Positions 8,745 to 18,333 of a stretch of 64,000 nucleotides of DNA are shown piece after piece. The translations under genes and the position numbers were made by a program. The notes beneath the pieces were generated by a model, which saw nothing but the letters and a program-made list of their open reading frames with translations, did no database searches and was not told the origin of the DNA. Numbering within the stretch: position 1 is the stretch's first letter; each line of letters opens with the position of its first letter. Origin of the DNA: Verrucomicrobiaceae bacterium (GTDB lineage: Bacteria; Verrucomicrobiota; Verrucomicrobiia; Verrucomicrobiales; Verrucomicrobiaceae); assembly GCA_024232965.1 (NCBI GenBank), contig JACKQF010000006.1, positions 310,001 through 374,000 of the forward strand, given 5' to 3'.

Positions 8745-10103
8745 TCACTCGGCACGCATGCGCGCTGCGTGAAAATCTGCGCCGCCGGACACAGCGACGG
8801 ATTTGCCACCAAAAGACACCGGTGCATTGCAGGCACCGGCAATCACTACCGCACGATGTTTGGCATCCCACGCGGCGGTGTAGGCATTGTCATTCTTCTC
8901 ACCGCCCGCCTGGTTAAGCGTCCCGCATTTGCCATGAACATCCAATGAAGCGACATAGATATCGGTAATGCCACGACTCGTCAGTGCCTGGCCAAAAACC
9001 TGAGCGATGGCGGTAAATTCCCCCGTCAGCCAGGCGGCGCCTTGGCCATCGTTGCAGACCCCCAGACAGTAATCGGTCCCAGGACCTTGCACGACGCGTG
9101 TCCATTGCAGCGCTCCCTGCGCATCGTAGTGGGAGACGAAGCCATCGCTGTCCTTGTCACCCGTGGTCGAAAACGTGTCTGCGCCTGCGGTCATAGTGCC
9201 TTTGAACATTCCCACCAACCAAGTCCGACCTTCCGCATCCACGCTGATCTCATGCGACAGCGCACTGGGTGTACCTGGGATGCTGCGGAACCACTCGCCC
9301 TTGCCTTCGCTACTGACTTTAAGCAGCAGTGCGCTGGTGGTCTTCCCTGCATCAATGGCCAAGCCACCAAAGGAGCCCACGCCACTCACATTGCCACCGA
9401 TGTAGATGTTGTTCGCAGCATCGACGCCCACGCCATGCGCGCTGCCACCGATTCTCCCCTCGGTTCCACGCGCCCATTTAAGATCGCCGTCGGCGGAATA
9501 CTTCGCGCAAAAGATGCAACGCGCGCCTTTGGCCCCGACGGTTTGATTGCCAAAGGCTGCCTCGCCTGCCACGGCACCCGCCACAATCACATCGCCTTTG
9601 CGGTCCAAGGCGATGCCGTGACCATAGTCGTATCCTGCACCCCCAGCAGTGCGCACCCAGAGCTGCTCACCAGTCGGTGAATACTTCGCAACAAAGACAT
9701 CGTAGTCGCCCGCATTGGGCAGCATTTGATCCCCGACCTTGGCATCCGTACTTTGAAAATGCCCTGTCACATAGGCATTGCCCACGGCATCCGTGACGAC
9801 GCCGTAACCGCGATCAATACCACTACCCCCCAGGGTGTGCATCCATAGACAACGGCCTGTCGGATCGAGCTTCGCAATGAAGAAATCCATGCCGCCCCCA
9901 CCCGATGCCTTTTGGTCGCCGCAGACGCCATCTCCGGTCAACTCGCCTGCGAGCAGCACGTTGCCCTCACGATCAACCGTGACCGCCCGGGTCTTGTCAT
10001 TCTTAGCCCCACCGCCCATCGTCACCCAATCAAAATCAGCGCCATGGCCGGGACTGACGATAGAAACGAGGGTGGCAGCAAGAGTGAAAAAGGTGCGGTG
10101 CAT
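8745..10103 (-). CDS. secreted SBBP-type beta-propeller repeat protein
   Basis: 452 residues with a signal peptide (residues 1-21, cleaving near G-H-G-A-D). At least seven repeats of the form G-N-x-x-x-A-G-x-x-x-G, then F-[V/I]-A-K-[L/Y]-D/S-x-x-G-x-x-x-W, match the seven-bladed propeller repeat (SBBP) of bacterial extracellular proteins. There is no catalytic motif, and the likely role is binding or surface display. It precedes the metallohydrolase on the same strand with a 55-base gap, so the two may be co-transcribed. A 7-bp inverted repeat (10130-10146) lies 27 bases upstream of its start. Confidence 0.8.
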   Translation of the reverse strand: MHRTFFTLAATLVSIVSPGHGADFDWVTMGGGAKNDKTRAVTVDREGNVLLAGELTGDGVCGDQKASGGGGMDFFIAKLDPTGRCLWMHTLGGSGIDRGYGVVTDAVGNAYVTGHFQSTDAKVGDQMLPNAGDYDVFVAKYSPTGEQLWVRTAGGAGYDYGHGIALDRKGDVIVAGAVAGEAAFGNQTVGAKGARCIFCAKYSADGDLKWARGTEGRIGGSAHGVGVDAANNIYIGGNVSGVGSFGGLAIDAGKTTSALLLKVSSEGKGEWFRSIPGTPSALSHEISVDAEGRTWLVGMFKGTMTAGADTFSTTGDKDSDGFVSHYDAQGALQWTRVVQGPGTDYCLGVCNDGQGAAWLTGEFTAIAQVFGQALTSRGITDIYVASLDVHGKCGTLNQAGGEKNDNAYTAAWDAKHRAVVIAGACNAPVSFGGKSVAVSGGADFHAARMRAE

Positions 10104-10248
10104 GCGCAGTCATACGCAGGTGGATGGAAGAAGTTGTCGCAACTTCGGAGCAGTAGAGCCGGCAAATCCCACCCGCTCGAAACTCCCGCCTCATCATTTC
10201 CCCAAGGTTTCCATTGACCCTTTGCGCGTGGGGTGCTGACATCGGGTG

Positions 10249-11484
10249 ATGAAGCGAACTCACTGGAAATGGATCGTTTGTGGCCTGCTGATGCTGGCGA
10301 CCATGATCAACTACATGGATCGAGTCACGCTGAGCAATGCCTCGGTGCGGATCACGGAGGAGTTTCAGCTCACGGAGCAACAATACGGGAATCTGGAGAC
10401 CTTCTTTGGCCTGGCCTTTGCGGCTGGATCACTGGCCTTTGGGCTGCTCTCTGACAAACTGCCCGTGTATTGGCTTTACCCAGTCGTGCTGGCGGGATGG
10501 TCTGTGATGGGGATGCTGTCCGGATGGGTGCACAATTATCAGGAACTGATGTTGTGCCGGGTGTTGCTGGGTTTTTTTGAAGCTGGGCACTGGCCTTGCG
10601 CGCTAAAGACGACCTTTGCAGTGATGGACGAGCGAGACCGAACAATGGGGAATAGCATCTTGCAAAGCGGTGCCTCCATTGGCGCAATCATCACCCCACA
10701 GATCATGAAGGTCGCGATGACCGATGAGCTAGGATCTTGGCGGCCTGTGTTTGTTTGGGTGGGTGCCGTGGGCTTAGTTTGGGTGCTACTCTGGTTGGTG
10801 ATGATGCGGCCCAAGTCGTTGCGTGCTCAAGAGATCGCGGACCGGGCTACGCCGAGCCTGAAGCCAGTCAGCATCTGGCCCATCTTGATGGGGCGGCGTT
10901 TCTGGGCGGTTGCCCTTTTGATCATGGGCACCCAGACGGTGTGGCACATTTTCCGTGTGTGGCTCGTGAAGTTCCTCCAGACAGGTCGCGGCTACAGCCA
11001 GACAGCGGCGCTGGATTTTACCTCTGCTTACTACATCGCCACTGATGTGGGCTGCTTCTTGGCGGGGCTAACTTCACTTTGGCTGGTGAAAAAGTGGATG
11101 GTGTCTCCGCATGCATCCCGCCGCATCGTGTATGCGGCAGGGTGCGGGTTGACGTCACTCTGCGTCCTGATACCGAAACTACCGCAGGGCTGGATCTTGT
11201 TGACGGTATTGCTGCTAATCGGGGCTGGGGCACTGGCGCAATTCCCCTCCTACTACAGCTATGTCCAAGAGCTATCCGCGGATCACGTCGGGCGGTTGAC
11301 CGGACTGTTGAGCATGTGGGTCTGGGCAGTCACATCGCCGCTACAATCGCTTTTTGGCTGGATCGCGGATCGCACTGGGTCCTACGACATGGGGCTGGTG
11401 GTGGCAGGGCTGGTACCCTGGATGGGGGTGATGGCGATGCGGTTGCTGTGGGATCCGGCGGTCAAAAAGATAGCCGCAGCGTGA
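10249..11484 (+). CDS. MFS transporter, anion:cation symporter-like
   Basis: 411 residues with about 12 hydrophobic helices. The first helix carries M-I-N-Y-M-D-R-V-T-L-S-N, close to the NYxDRxxLS signature of the ACS family (hexuronate, glucarate and similar organic anions); a GxxSDKxPxYW loop follows helix 2. ATG 10249 is used; GTG 10246 immediately before it is also in frame. It is divergent from the propeller gene with 145 bases between. Substrate not predictable; organic-anion uptake is the best guess. Confidence 0.85.
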   Translation: MKRTHWKWIVCGLLMLATMINYMDRVTLSNASVRITEEFQLTEQQYGNLETFFGLAFAAGSLAFGLLSDKLPVYWLYPVVLAGWSVMGMLSGWVHNYQELMLCRVLLGFFEAGHWPCALKTTFAVMDERDRTMGNSILQSGASIGAIITPQIMKVAMTDELGSWRPVFVWVGAVGLVWVLLWLVMMRPKSLRAQEIADRATPSLKPVSIWPILMGRRFWAVALLIMGTQTVWHIFRVWLVKFLQTGRGYSQTAALDFTSAYYIATDVGCFLAGLTSLWLVKKWMVSPHASRRIVYAAGCGLTSLCVLIPKLPQGWILLTVLLLIGAGALAQFPSYYSYVQELSADHVGRLTGLLSMWVWAVTSPLQSLFGWIADRTGSYDMGLVVAGLVPWMGVMAMRLLWDPAVKKIAAA

Positions 11485-11563
11485 ATCTTCGCTGGCCTCT
11501 TGCCATCACCGCCTGTCGCCTCTAATCTGCTCGGGAGAGTCGATCATCAATCGGAGGATAGCT

Positions 11564-13411
11564 GTGTTGTCTGGAGGTCATGGGTCATGGTTCGAGCGTG
11601 TCAGCGCTGCCTTTCGGCAGGGCCGCAAGGACTTGCGGGACCTCTTCCCAGAGCCGGGTCTTGATACCTTTCCCCTGGCCAAAACGTTGCGGGGCTACGG
11701 TCGCCGCACCTTTCTCGCAGATCTCCGCGCTGCTGGAACGGTAGGTTTGCTGGCGCTGCTACAAGGCATGGCCTATGCAGTGGTCGCGGGCTTGCCGCTG
11801 CACTACGGCATCACCTGTTCCGCAGTGGCGTCGATCGTCGGGCCACTGCTTGCCAGTTCTCGTTACTCCATCTTGGGACCGACCAACGCCACGGCGTTCA
11901 TGGTCTTTTCCTACTTTGCCGCGTTCCCCAATCTGAACCGGATGGAGCTGATGCCGATGCTGCTCTTTCTCACATCGGCACTGCTGATTGTCGGGGCCTA
12001 CTTGCGGGTGGCGGATCTGGCGCAATACATCAGTCGGACGGTCGTGGTCGCCTACATCACCGGCGCAGCGCTGCTGATCGCCGTCAACCAGTTGCCCTCC
12101 GTGCTGGGAGTGACGCTTGTAGAGGCGGCCGATGGACATCGCGCCGTCACACTGCCGGGCCTACTCTATCGCATCGTGTTGTCTCTGGGTTCGATACGCT
12201 GGACGAGCGCCCTTTGTGCTGCAGCGACTCTCGGTATCTACTTCGTTGTCAAAAAGTGGCGACCCCACTGGCCTGCCTTTGCACTTGCATTAATCGGTGC
12301 GACGCTGCTGACCACCGCTCTTGCGCCGGTCGGTTTTGATCCGCCGACATTCTCAGAGGGCCGCTTTACTTGGCGGGAGCTGTTGCCCGTTTTCCCAGAC
12401 TTCGCCTCCGCCAGGGCTCTGCCGAATATTAGCCGCCTGTTCGGGATTGCTGTCGCCTTGGCCTTTCTCTGCACGATGGAAAACTCGATGATGGGTCGGG
12501 CCTTGGCGGGGCGCAGTGGTCGTCGGGTGGATGGCAATCAAGACATGCTGAGCCTAGGCGTCGCAAATCTCGCCTGTGCCTACCTCAGTGGTATGCCAGC
12601 ATCGAATTCGCCCACACGATCCACGCTGAATTTCGAATGCCATGCACGCACGCCGATCGCCAGCATTCTATCCGGCGTGGTGTGCCTGATAGGGGCGCTC
12701 ACTCTTGGCGACGCCGTCGCGTACGTGCCAAAGGCAGCATTGGGTGTGCTGGTCATCACCATCGCCGCCTCGCTGATCAATCGCCGTAACATCCGTATTT
12801 GCATGGCTGCGACGCGATCCGACGCCATGGCCTTTTTGATCACTCTCATCGCGACTATGATGGTCCCGCTGCACGTTGCCATCTTTACCGGCGTGGGCGT
12901 TTCCATCATCCTTTATCTGCGCAAAGCCAGCCGCCCATCCTTGATCGAATACGCCTTCAACCAAGAGGGCCAATTGGCAGAGGCGCAAAAGGGCGCACGT
13001 GCGCATCCATCCATCTCAATCGTGCATGTCGAAGGCGATCTCTTTTTTGGCGCCGCCGAGCTCTTCCGCACGCAGATCCAGCGCACATGTGCGGATCCGA
13101 ACCTGCGCATCATCATCCTGCGGCTGAAAAACGCACGCCACCTGGATGCCACCAGCGTCATGGCCTTGGAGGAACTGATCCGCGTGCTGCGACTGGAGGG
13201 GCGAGACCTCATCGTTAGTGGAGCCATGAAGGACGTCTATCGTGTCTTGCGCGACTCGGGCTTGGTGGAGGTGATCGGCAAAAACAACATCTTCCTCGGC
13301 AGCGCCTCGAACCCCAACCTCTCCACCCGCAACGCCCTGCGTCGCGCCCAGGAGATCCTCGGCCGCACCGATGCCGATGTGCGCATCTACTTTGATCCAG
13401 CGCAGAGCTAG
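11564..13411 (+). CDS. SulP-family anion permease with STAS domain
   Basis: 615 residues. The GTG start at 11564 is supported by GGAGG 6 bases upstream (11553-11557). About 10-12 membrane segments (roughly residues 55-440) include the SulP sequence A-Y-A-V-V-A-G-L-P and a conserved PxxxSxTRS-like motif. A C-terminal cytoplasmic STAS domain (about 470-600) carries the H-L-D-A-T-S core. SulP proteins move sulfate, bicarbonate or other anions. With cysHDN 7 kb away, sulfate uptake is reasonable but not proven; bicarbonate is the main alternative. Confidence 0.9.
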   Translation: MLSGGHGSWFERVSAAFRQGRKDLRDLFPEPGLDTFPLAKTLRGYGRRTFLADLRAAGTVGLLALLQGMAYAVVAGLPLHYGITCSAVASIVGPLLASSRYSILGPTNATAFMVFSYFAAFPNLNRMELMPMLLFLTSALLIVGAYLRVADLAQYISRTVVVAYITGAALLIAVNQLPSVLGVTLVEAADGHRAVTLPGLLYRIVLSLGSIRWTSALCAAATLGIYFVVKKWRPHWPAFALALIGATLLTTALAPVGFDPPTFSEGRFTWRELLPVFPDFASARALPNISRLFGIAVALAFLCTMENSMMGRALAGRSGRRVDGNQDMLSLGVANLACAYLSGMPASNSPTRSTLNFECHARTPIASILSGVVCLIGALTLGDAVAYVPKAALGVLVITIAASLINRRNIRICMAATRSDAMAFLITLIATMMVPLHVAIFTGVGVSIILYLRKASRPSLIEYAFNQEGQLAEAQKGARAHPSISIVHVEGDLFFGAAELFRTQIQRTCADPNLRIIILRLKNARHLDATSVMALEELIRVLRLEGRDLIVSGAMKDVYRVLRDSGLVEVIGKNNIFLGSASNPNLSTRNALRRAQEILGRTDADVRIYFDPAQS

Positions 13412-13505
13412 TCGGTAGATTTCTGGGATAGGCGGTGCGCTTCTTGGCGTTCCTATGTGTCCGGCTGAAACTTGCCGCAACTCCAACCCAATCCCACCCA
13501 CCGTC

Positions 13506-14486
13506 GTGAAATCATCCGTTCTTTGTCTCTTGGCCGCTCTGGCCCTCGTCTCAGCCGGCAGTGCCTGTGCCGAAAATGCGTTTGTAGGTCGCTACGCGCT
13601 GACCATTCCTGGCGGTGGTGCGGGCTGGTTGGGGGTCGACGAAAAAGACGGGCAACTGACCAGCAGCGTGCTCTGGGGCGGTGGCAGCGTCGTTCCGACT
13701 GCGAGCACCAAGGTCGATGGAGACAAGCTCATCGTCACCCGTATCGCCAAGCCCAAGAACAAGCAGGGCAAAGAAGAAGTCATCACCGAAACGATCACCG
13801 CCACTCGCGCAGGCGACGCGCTGAACCTCGTGACGGTGAAGACGAAGGCCGATGGCAAAGAGTTTGGTCGCGCGGAATTCACTGGCAAACGCATCGCGGA
13901 CCTGCCACCTGCGCCTGACCTCAGCAAAGTGAAGTTTGGTGACGCTATCTCACTCTTCAACGGTAAGGACCTCAGCGGTTGGAGGCTCGTGAAGCCAGAT
14001 TCTGACAGCGGCTGGAGCGTCCAAGACGGCACACTGGTCAATCGCGTGGAGAAAGAAAAGGGCAAACACTTTGGCAATCTCCGCACTGATGCTGAGTTCG
14101 AAGACTTCAACATCAAGCTCGAAGTCCGCACTCAAGAAGGCAGCAATAGCGGCGTGTATCTGCGCGGTGTCTATGAAGTCCAAGTCATGGAGAGCTTCGG
14201 CCAACCGCTGGATTCCCACCACATGGGCGCCCTCTATAGCCGCATCACCCCAAGCGTGGCCGCTGAAAAGCCAATCGGCGAGTGGCAGACGATGGACATC
14301 ACTCTTGTGGATCGCCACCTCACCGTCATCTTGAATGGCAAGACGATCATCGACAACCAACCCGTGCTCGGCTGCACCGGCGGTGCCCTGACCAGCGATG
14401 AATTCCACCCTGGTCCGATTTTCCTTCAGGGAGACCACACCAATGTCGATTACCGCAATATCGTGCTCCGCCCTGTCATCAAGTAA
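13506..14486 (+). CDS. secreted DUF1080 (3-keto-disaccharide hydrolase-like) protein
   Basis: 326 residues from GTG 13506, chosen because it opens directly into a signal peptide (KSSVLCLLAALALVSAGSACA); ATG 13455 is an in-frame alternative that would add 17 residues. A first domain of about 100 residues, rich in beta strands, precedes a DUF1080 concanavalin-like domain (about 155-325) with F-N-G-K-D-L-S-G-W, N-S-G-V-Y-L-R-G and F-x-L-Q-G-D-H. DUF1080 proteins are abundant in Verrucomicrobiota and Planctomycetes and include 3-keto-glycoside hydrolases. The next gene, an SGNH esterase, starts 19 bases downstream. Confidence 0.87.
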   Translation: MKSSVLCLLAALALVSAGSACAENAFVGRYALTIPGGGAGWLGVDEKDGQLTSSVLWGGGSVVPTASTKVDGDKLIVTRIAKPKNKQGKEEVITETITATRAGDALNLVTVKTKADGKEFGRAEFTGKRIADLPPAPDLSKVKFGDAISLFNGKDLSGWRLVKPDSDSGWSVQDGTLVNRVEKEKGKHFGNLRTDAEFEDFNIKLEVRTQEGSNSGVYLRGVYEVQVMESFGQPLDSHHMGALYSRITPSVAAEKPIGEWQTMDITLVDRHLTVILNGKTIIDNQPVLGCTGGALTSDEFHPGPIFLQGDHTNVDYRNIVLRPVIK

Positions 14487-14505
14487 CGCCTAACCGCACC
14501 CATCC

Positions 14506-15663
14506 ATGATCCGCCGCACCTTTGCTCTCTGTCTCGCCTGCGCCGTCACCGCCGCTGCCCAAGTCGCCGCACCGAAGCAGCCCGCCACGGGCCAGCCCTC
14601 CGTCGCCAAGCTCGATCCCGCGATGGGAACGAACAAGAAGGCACCCATCGATGCCGATTGGCACGATGTGACCCAGTGGGGTGTCGAGGGTCGCGGGTGG
14701 GTGGATCAGGAAAGAAAGCGCTGGTTTGACCGCCTCCCCGCCAAAGCAGAGGGGCGCGTCACACCGGCGGTGTGGAATCTCAGCCACGATAGCTCTGGCA
14801 TGATGGTACGCTTCAAGACCGATGCCACAACCATCAGCGCGCGTTACTCGTTGGCAAAGAGCACGCTCGGCATGCCCCACATGCCTGCGACCGGGGTTAG
14901 TGGTGTCGATTTGTACGCTCGCGATGAACAGGGCAAGTGGCGCTGGGTGCAGGTGACAAAGCCCGCCGCGCAAAACGTTGAAGCCACGATCATCACAGGA
15001 CTCGCGCCCGGCTATCGCGAATACGCCGCCTACCTGCCGCTCTACAATGGTGTCGAATCGCTAGAGATCGGCGTAACGAAAGGCGCGAAGTTTGAGGGGC
15101 TGGCACCACGCCAGAAACCTGTGGTCTTTTATGGCACTTCCATTACCCACGGTGCCTGCGCCTCCCGGCCTGGCATGGTCCACACGGCCATCCTCGGTCG
15201 TCGACTCGACGTGCCCGTCATCAACTGCGGCTTTTCTGGCAATGGAAAGATGGATGCAGCTGTGGGTGATCTGCTTGGCGAGCTCGATGCCGCCGTCTAT
15301 GTCATCGACTGCCTGCCCAACATGAATGCCACCCTCGTCACCGAGCGCGCAGTGCCTCTGGTGAAACAACTACGGGCAGTGCGCCCCGATACGCCGATCA
15401 TCTTGGTGGAAGACCGCCGTTTCAGCAACGATTGGATCACGCCAGACAAGCATCGCTTTCACGATGACAATCACTCAGCTCTGAAGAAGGCCTATGACGA
15501 GTTGACTGCCGCTGGCGTGAAGGGTCTGTCCTACATCCCTGGAGATCACCTCTACGGCGACGATAGTGAAGGCTCCACCGATGCCTCGCATGCCAATGAT
15601 CTCGGCTTCATGCGTCAGGCGGATATCTTTGAGCCCGTGCTACGCGCTGCGCTCGGCAAATAG
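14506..15663 (+). CDS. secreted SGNH/GDSL-family esterase
   Basis: 385 residues with a signal peptide (1-18, ending A-A-A-Q). An N-terminal beta-sandwich domain (about 40-190) precedes an SGNH hydrolase domain whose block I is F-Y-G-T-S-I-T-H-G with the nucleophile serine near residue 211; block III G-F-S-G-N-G-K-M and a C-terminal D-x-x-H (S-D-A-S-H-A-N-D region) are also visible. This layout matches secreted carbohydrate esterases. It follows the DUF1080 gene by 19 bases, suggesting joint action on substituted polysaccharide. The stop is 2 bases from the convergent GNAT gene. Confidence 0.87.
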   Translation: MIRRTFALCLACAVTAAAQVAAPKQPATGQPSVAKLDPAMGTNKKAPIDADWHDVTQWGVEGRGWVDQERKRWFDRLPAKAEGRVTPAVWNLSHDSSGMMVRFKTDATTISARYSLAKSTLGMPHMPATGVSGVDLYARDEQGKWRWVQVTKPAAQNVEATIITGLAPGYREYAAYLPLYNGVESLEIGVTKGAKFEGLAPRQKPVVFYGTSITHGACASRPGMVHTAILGRRLDVPVINCGFSGNGKMDAAVGDLLGELDAAVYVIDCLPNMNATLVTERAVPLVKQLRAVRPDTPIILVEDRRFSNDWITPDKHRFHDDNHSALKKAYDELTAAGVKGLSYIPGDHLYGDDSEGSTDASHANDLGFMRQADIFEPVLRAALGK

Positions 15664-15665
15664 GA

Positions 15666-16742
15666 TCAATCGCAGCGGCGCTGCATGACGTAATCGTCCA
15701 TGAAGTAGCCGCTGCCGATGTCCGTGCAGACTTCTTCTATGATGGAAAACCCCGCACGCAGGTAGCTACGGATGGCCTTGACGTTGGACTTGTTCACCCG
15801 CAGTTGCACGGCCTCGCAGCGGAGATCTGCGCAGCGATCAGCGACCCAGCGCAGCGCTGCCGCACCGATGCCACGGCCTTGCAGTTCCGGCTTGAGGTAG
15901 AGTTTGTTGAGAAAAAGAATTGGCTTCCCGGGAAGCTGCTCAAAGGACAGATAACCGATCTCTCCGTAGCCCTTGGCATCGATCAACGCGAACCACGTGC
16001 CACGCGCTACCATCTCCCGCGCCATGCTGTTTGGCTCATACCACACCGAGAGCATGTACTCGACCTGTTCTGGCGTGATGATGCCCGGATAGTACTCCCT
16101 CCAGATCTCGCGAGCCAGCTTGCACACCGTCGGCAGCTCCGTGGCGTCGATACGGCGAAATCTTGCCAGCACCGGTTCCAATTCAGATTTGCCGATGAGT
16201 TCGTGCGCGTAACGGAGAGCCTCGACCCAACGCTGGACATCGTCCGCAGGGGAAAGGTCCTGCAGATTCTTCAAGATGGTGCGATAGGTCGGTTCGACGA
16301 CTTGCTCTTTGCAGGTCTGCACATGATCACCTGGGAATTCCGCCTCCGGCAGCATCTCCTTCGCCAAATACCAGCAGGCCCAGGCGCGCCAGGTGCGCAG
16401 AGGTTTGTTCGGCTCCACCATGCGCGTGGCTAGGTGCTGCCAGTGACGGCGTGGATTGCCGATGAACTGGTCTGCAGGCCGCTGCTGCAAGAGCCATGCA
16501 GCCGCTTTGTAAGGCAGTGGCCATTCCGTCAGGATCCGGTCCGTGAGCGGGAGAGGCAGAGACAGCGCGCGATTGACGAGCAGCAGGCTCTTGGCCGGGA
16601 AACCCTTCAGCCAATGACTCTGCGCATAGCACAACGCCGTATGGTAGAAAGCCGCACCACGATCATCGCGGCCGAATTTCTCCATGTCTGCGACACCATA
16701 TTCACGGTCGATCTGCGGCAGAAAGGGGTTGGGCTCGTTCAT
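15666..16742 (-). CDS. GNAT-family N-acetyltransferase with N-terminal helical extension
   Basis: 358 residues from ATG 16742, 4 bases after the stop of the MoaD-like gene; longer starts would overlap that gene. The first ~200 residues are helical and unassigned. Residues about 235-355 form a GNAT domain with Y-L-K-P-E-L-Q-G-R-G-I-G-A-A-A-L (acetyl-CoA binding) and the later R-S-Y-L-R-A-G-F. The substrate is unknown. It is the last gene of a hpt-moaD-GNAT operon. Confidence 0.8.
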   Translation of the reverse strand: MNEPNPFLPQIDREYGVADMEKFGRDDRGAAFYHTALCYAQSHWLKGFPAKSLLLVNRALSLPLPLTDRILTEWPLPYKAAAWLLQQRPADQFIGNPRRHWQHLATRMVEPNKPLRTWRAWACWYLAKEMLPEAEFPGDHVQTCKEQVVEPTYRTILKNLQDLSPADDVQRWVEALRYAHELIGKSELEPVLARFRRIDATELPTVCKLAREIWREYYPGIITPEQVEYMLSVWYEPNSMAREMVARGTWFALIDAKGYGEIGYLSFEQLPGKPILFLNKLYLKPELQGRGIGAAALRWVADRCADLRCEAVQLRVNKSNVKAIRSYLRAGFSIIEEVCTDIGSGYFMDDYVMQRRCD

Positions 16743-16746
16743 GGCT

Positions 16747-16992
16747 CTATCCGCCTTGGACGGGCGGCATGATGGCGATCTCTGCATTGTCCACGACGGG
16801 CTCGGACCGCGTCGTGTAGGTCTGGTTCTGCGCAATCAAGAGGCTGGGTTCCCATTCCGTCAGTGCAGGCCATCGTGTGAAGAGGTTCTCCAGCAACTGC
16901 TCGATGGTTATGCCCTCAGGCACCTCCAACGGCACTTCCTCAGCGCTGGTGATATCCTTTAAGACGGAGAAAAAGAGGACTCGCAGCTTCAT
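16747..16992 (-). CDS. moaD: MoaD/ThiS-like sulfur carrier protein
   Basis: 81 residues, the size of MoaD, and ending in the required double glycine (PPVQGG). The start V-L-F-F-S-V-L-K-D and the core L-L-E-N-L-F match the ubiquitin-like fold. In molybdopterin synthesis the C-terminal glycine is thiocarboxylated and donates sulfur. ATG 16992 overlaps the hpt stop by 4 bases (ATGA). No MoaE or other molybdenum-cofactor gene is in the window, so a role as the carrier for another sulfur pathway is not excluded. Confidence 0.8.
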   Translation of the reverse strand: MKLRVLFFSVLKDITSAEEVPLEVPEGITIEQLLENLFTRWPALTEWEPSLLIAQNQTYTTRSEPVVDNAEIAIMPPVQGG

Positions 16993-17534
16993 GGATTCAG
17001 GATGCCGATGCAGGGCAGATTGCGGAAGCGCCCATTGTAGTCCATGCCGTAGCCGACGACGAATTCGTCCTCGATCTCAAAGCCCACGTAGTCCGCAGGC
17101 ACATCGCGCAGACGCTCGCGCTTCTTGGAAAGCAATACGCCCGTCTTTAGCGATGCAGGACCGTGCGCGAGGACGCGATCTCGGATGGCATTGAGGGTCA
17201 GGCCGGTGTCCAGGATGTCATCCAGCAATAAAACGTCGCGCCCAGCAAAGCTGACGCTCTCTGGCCAAACGACGCGTACTTCTCCACTGGTCTGGGTGCC
17301 GCCGTGATAGCTGCTGGCGCTGAGAGTAAAGAGGTGCACCGGCAAATCCACACCGCGCAATAGATCCGCCACAAAGAACAGCGCGCCATCCATCAAGGCC
17401 AGGACTGTGACCTCGCGCCCGGCGTAGTCAGTGCTGATCGCTGCCGCCATTTGGGCGATTCGCTCGCTGATTTCATGCGCGCTCAGCATGACTCTAGAGA
17501 GGTCCTTGAGGACACCAGTGATCGGGGGTTTCAT
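16989..17534 (-). CDS. hpt: hypoxanthine phosphoribosyltransferase
   Basis: 181 residues from ATG 17534; upstream in-frame codons lack family similarity and would run towards the divergent pdxH gene. The PRPP-binding loop V-L-L-L-D-D-I-L-D-T-G-L-T is intact, the flexible loop S-S-Y-H-G-G-T is present, and the C-terminal half carries the purine-contact region K-x-x-R and F-E-I-E-D-E-F-V-V-G-Y-G-M-D. It converts hypoxanthine (and often guanine) plus PRPP to IMP/GMP in cytoplasmic purine salvage. It heads the operon with moaD and a GNAT gene and diverges from pdxH over 83 bases. Confidence 0.93.
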   Translation of the reverse strand: MKPPITGVLKDLSRVMLSAHEISERIAQMAAAISTDYAGREVTVLALMDGALFFVADLLRGVDLPVHLFTLSASSYHGGTQTSGEVRVVWPESVSFAGRDVLLLDDILDTGLTLNAIRDRVLAHGPASLKTGVLLSKKRERLRDVPADYVGFEIEDEFVVGYGMDYNGRFRNLPCIGILNP

Positions 17535-17617
17535 CAGTCGGAAAAAGTCAAAAAACACACTGCCTTGCACAAGACAGCGCTGGCAAGTCGGCGCGGCCTG
17601 CGCTTGATTTAGCCGCA

Positions 17618-18271
17618 ATGAGCTCAGCTGACAAACCAAACCTTCCCGACCTCCGCGTCAGTTATGAACTCGGTGCCTTGGACGAGTACGCCCTCCCCGC
17701 CGCCCCGGAGCCCCTTTTCCAAAACTGGCTGCACGACGCCCTCTCCCACCAATTGCCGGAACCCAACGCCATGACCGTGGCGACGATCGGCCTGGACGGC
17801 TTCCCGACCACGCGCACCCTGCTCTTGAAGGGCCTGGATGAGCGCGGCTTCCACTTTTACACCAACTATCATAGCCGCAAAGGACGCGAGATCGCCGCCA
17901 ACAGCGTCGCAGCCGCGACCTTTCTTTGGACCAGTCGCCAGCGTCAGGTCAGTCTGCGTGGCACGATTTCAAAATTGCCGCATGCAGACGCGCAGGCTTA
18001 TTTTGCCAGTCGGCCTTACGGGCATCAGCTCGGCGCTTGGGTTTCTGACCAGAGCGAGGTGATCCCCAGCCGCGAATGGCTGGAGGCACGGCGCGTCGAG
18101 ATGGAGGCCAAATTTCCGGAGGGGCAGGTCCCTTGTCCGCCACACTGGGGCGGTTACACGCTGCTGCCGATGGAGATCGAATTCTGGCAGGGCCGCGTCA
18201 GTCGGCTGCATGATCGCATCCGCTACACTCGCAGGGACAGCGGCTGGACCATTGATCGCCTCAGTCCGTAA
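17618..18271 (+). CDS. pdxH: pyridoxamine 5'-phosphate oxidase
   Basis: 217 residues, normal for the family. The FMN-binding core T-R-T-L-L-L-K-G-L-D, F-Y-T-N-Y-x-S-R-K-G and the PLP-contact segment S-R-P-Y-G-H-Q-L-G-A-W-V-S-x-Q-S are present, and the end R-L-H-D-R-I-R-Y-x-R is diagnostic. It oxidises pyridoxine/pyridoxamine 5'-phosphate to pyridoxal 5'-phosphate, the cofactor of, for example, the aminotransferase encoded at 31678-32556. The 83 bases to hpt must hold two divergent promoters; none stands out. Confidence 0.95.
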   Translation: MSSADKPNLPDLRVSYELGALDEYALPAAPEPLFQNWLHDALSHQLPEPNAMTVATIGLDGFPTTRTLLLKGLDERGFHFYTNYHSRKGREIAANSVAAATFLWTSRQRQVSLRGTISKLPHADAQAYFASRPYGHQLGAWVSDQSEVIPSREWLEARRVEMEAKFPEGQVPCPPHWGGYTLLPMEIEFWQGRVSRLHDRIRYTRRDSGWTIDRLSP

Positions 18272-18333
18272 GGGGCGAATCCGTCGCTGCCCAGGGTTGA
18301 AGCTGCTGCGGGGCCGCGTATGATGGCGACCCC

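Noticed and set aside
10130..10146. GAAGTTG-TCG-CAACTTC inverted repeat between divergent genes
   Set aside because: Possible operator, but short arms are expected by chance in 64 kb; noted in the propeller entry only.
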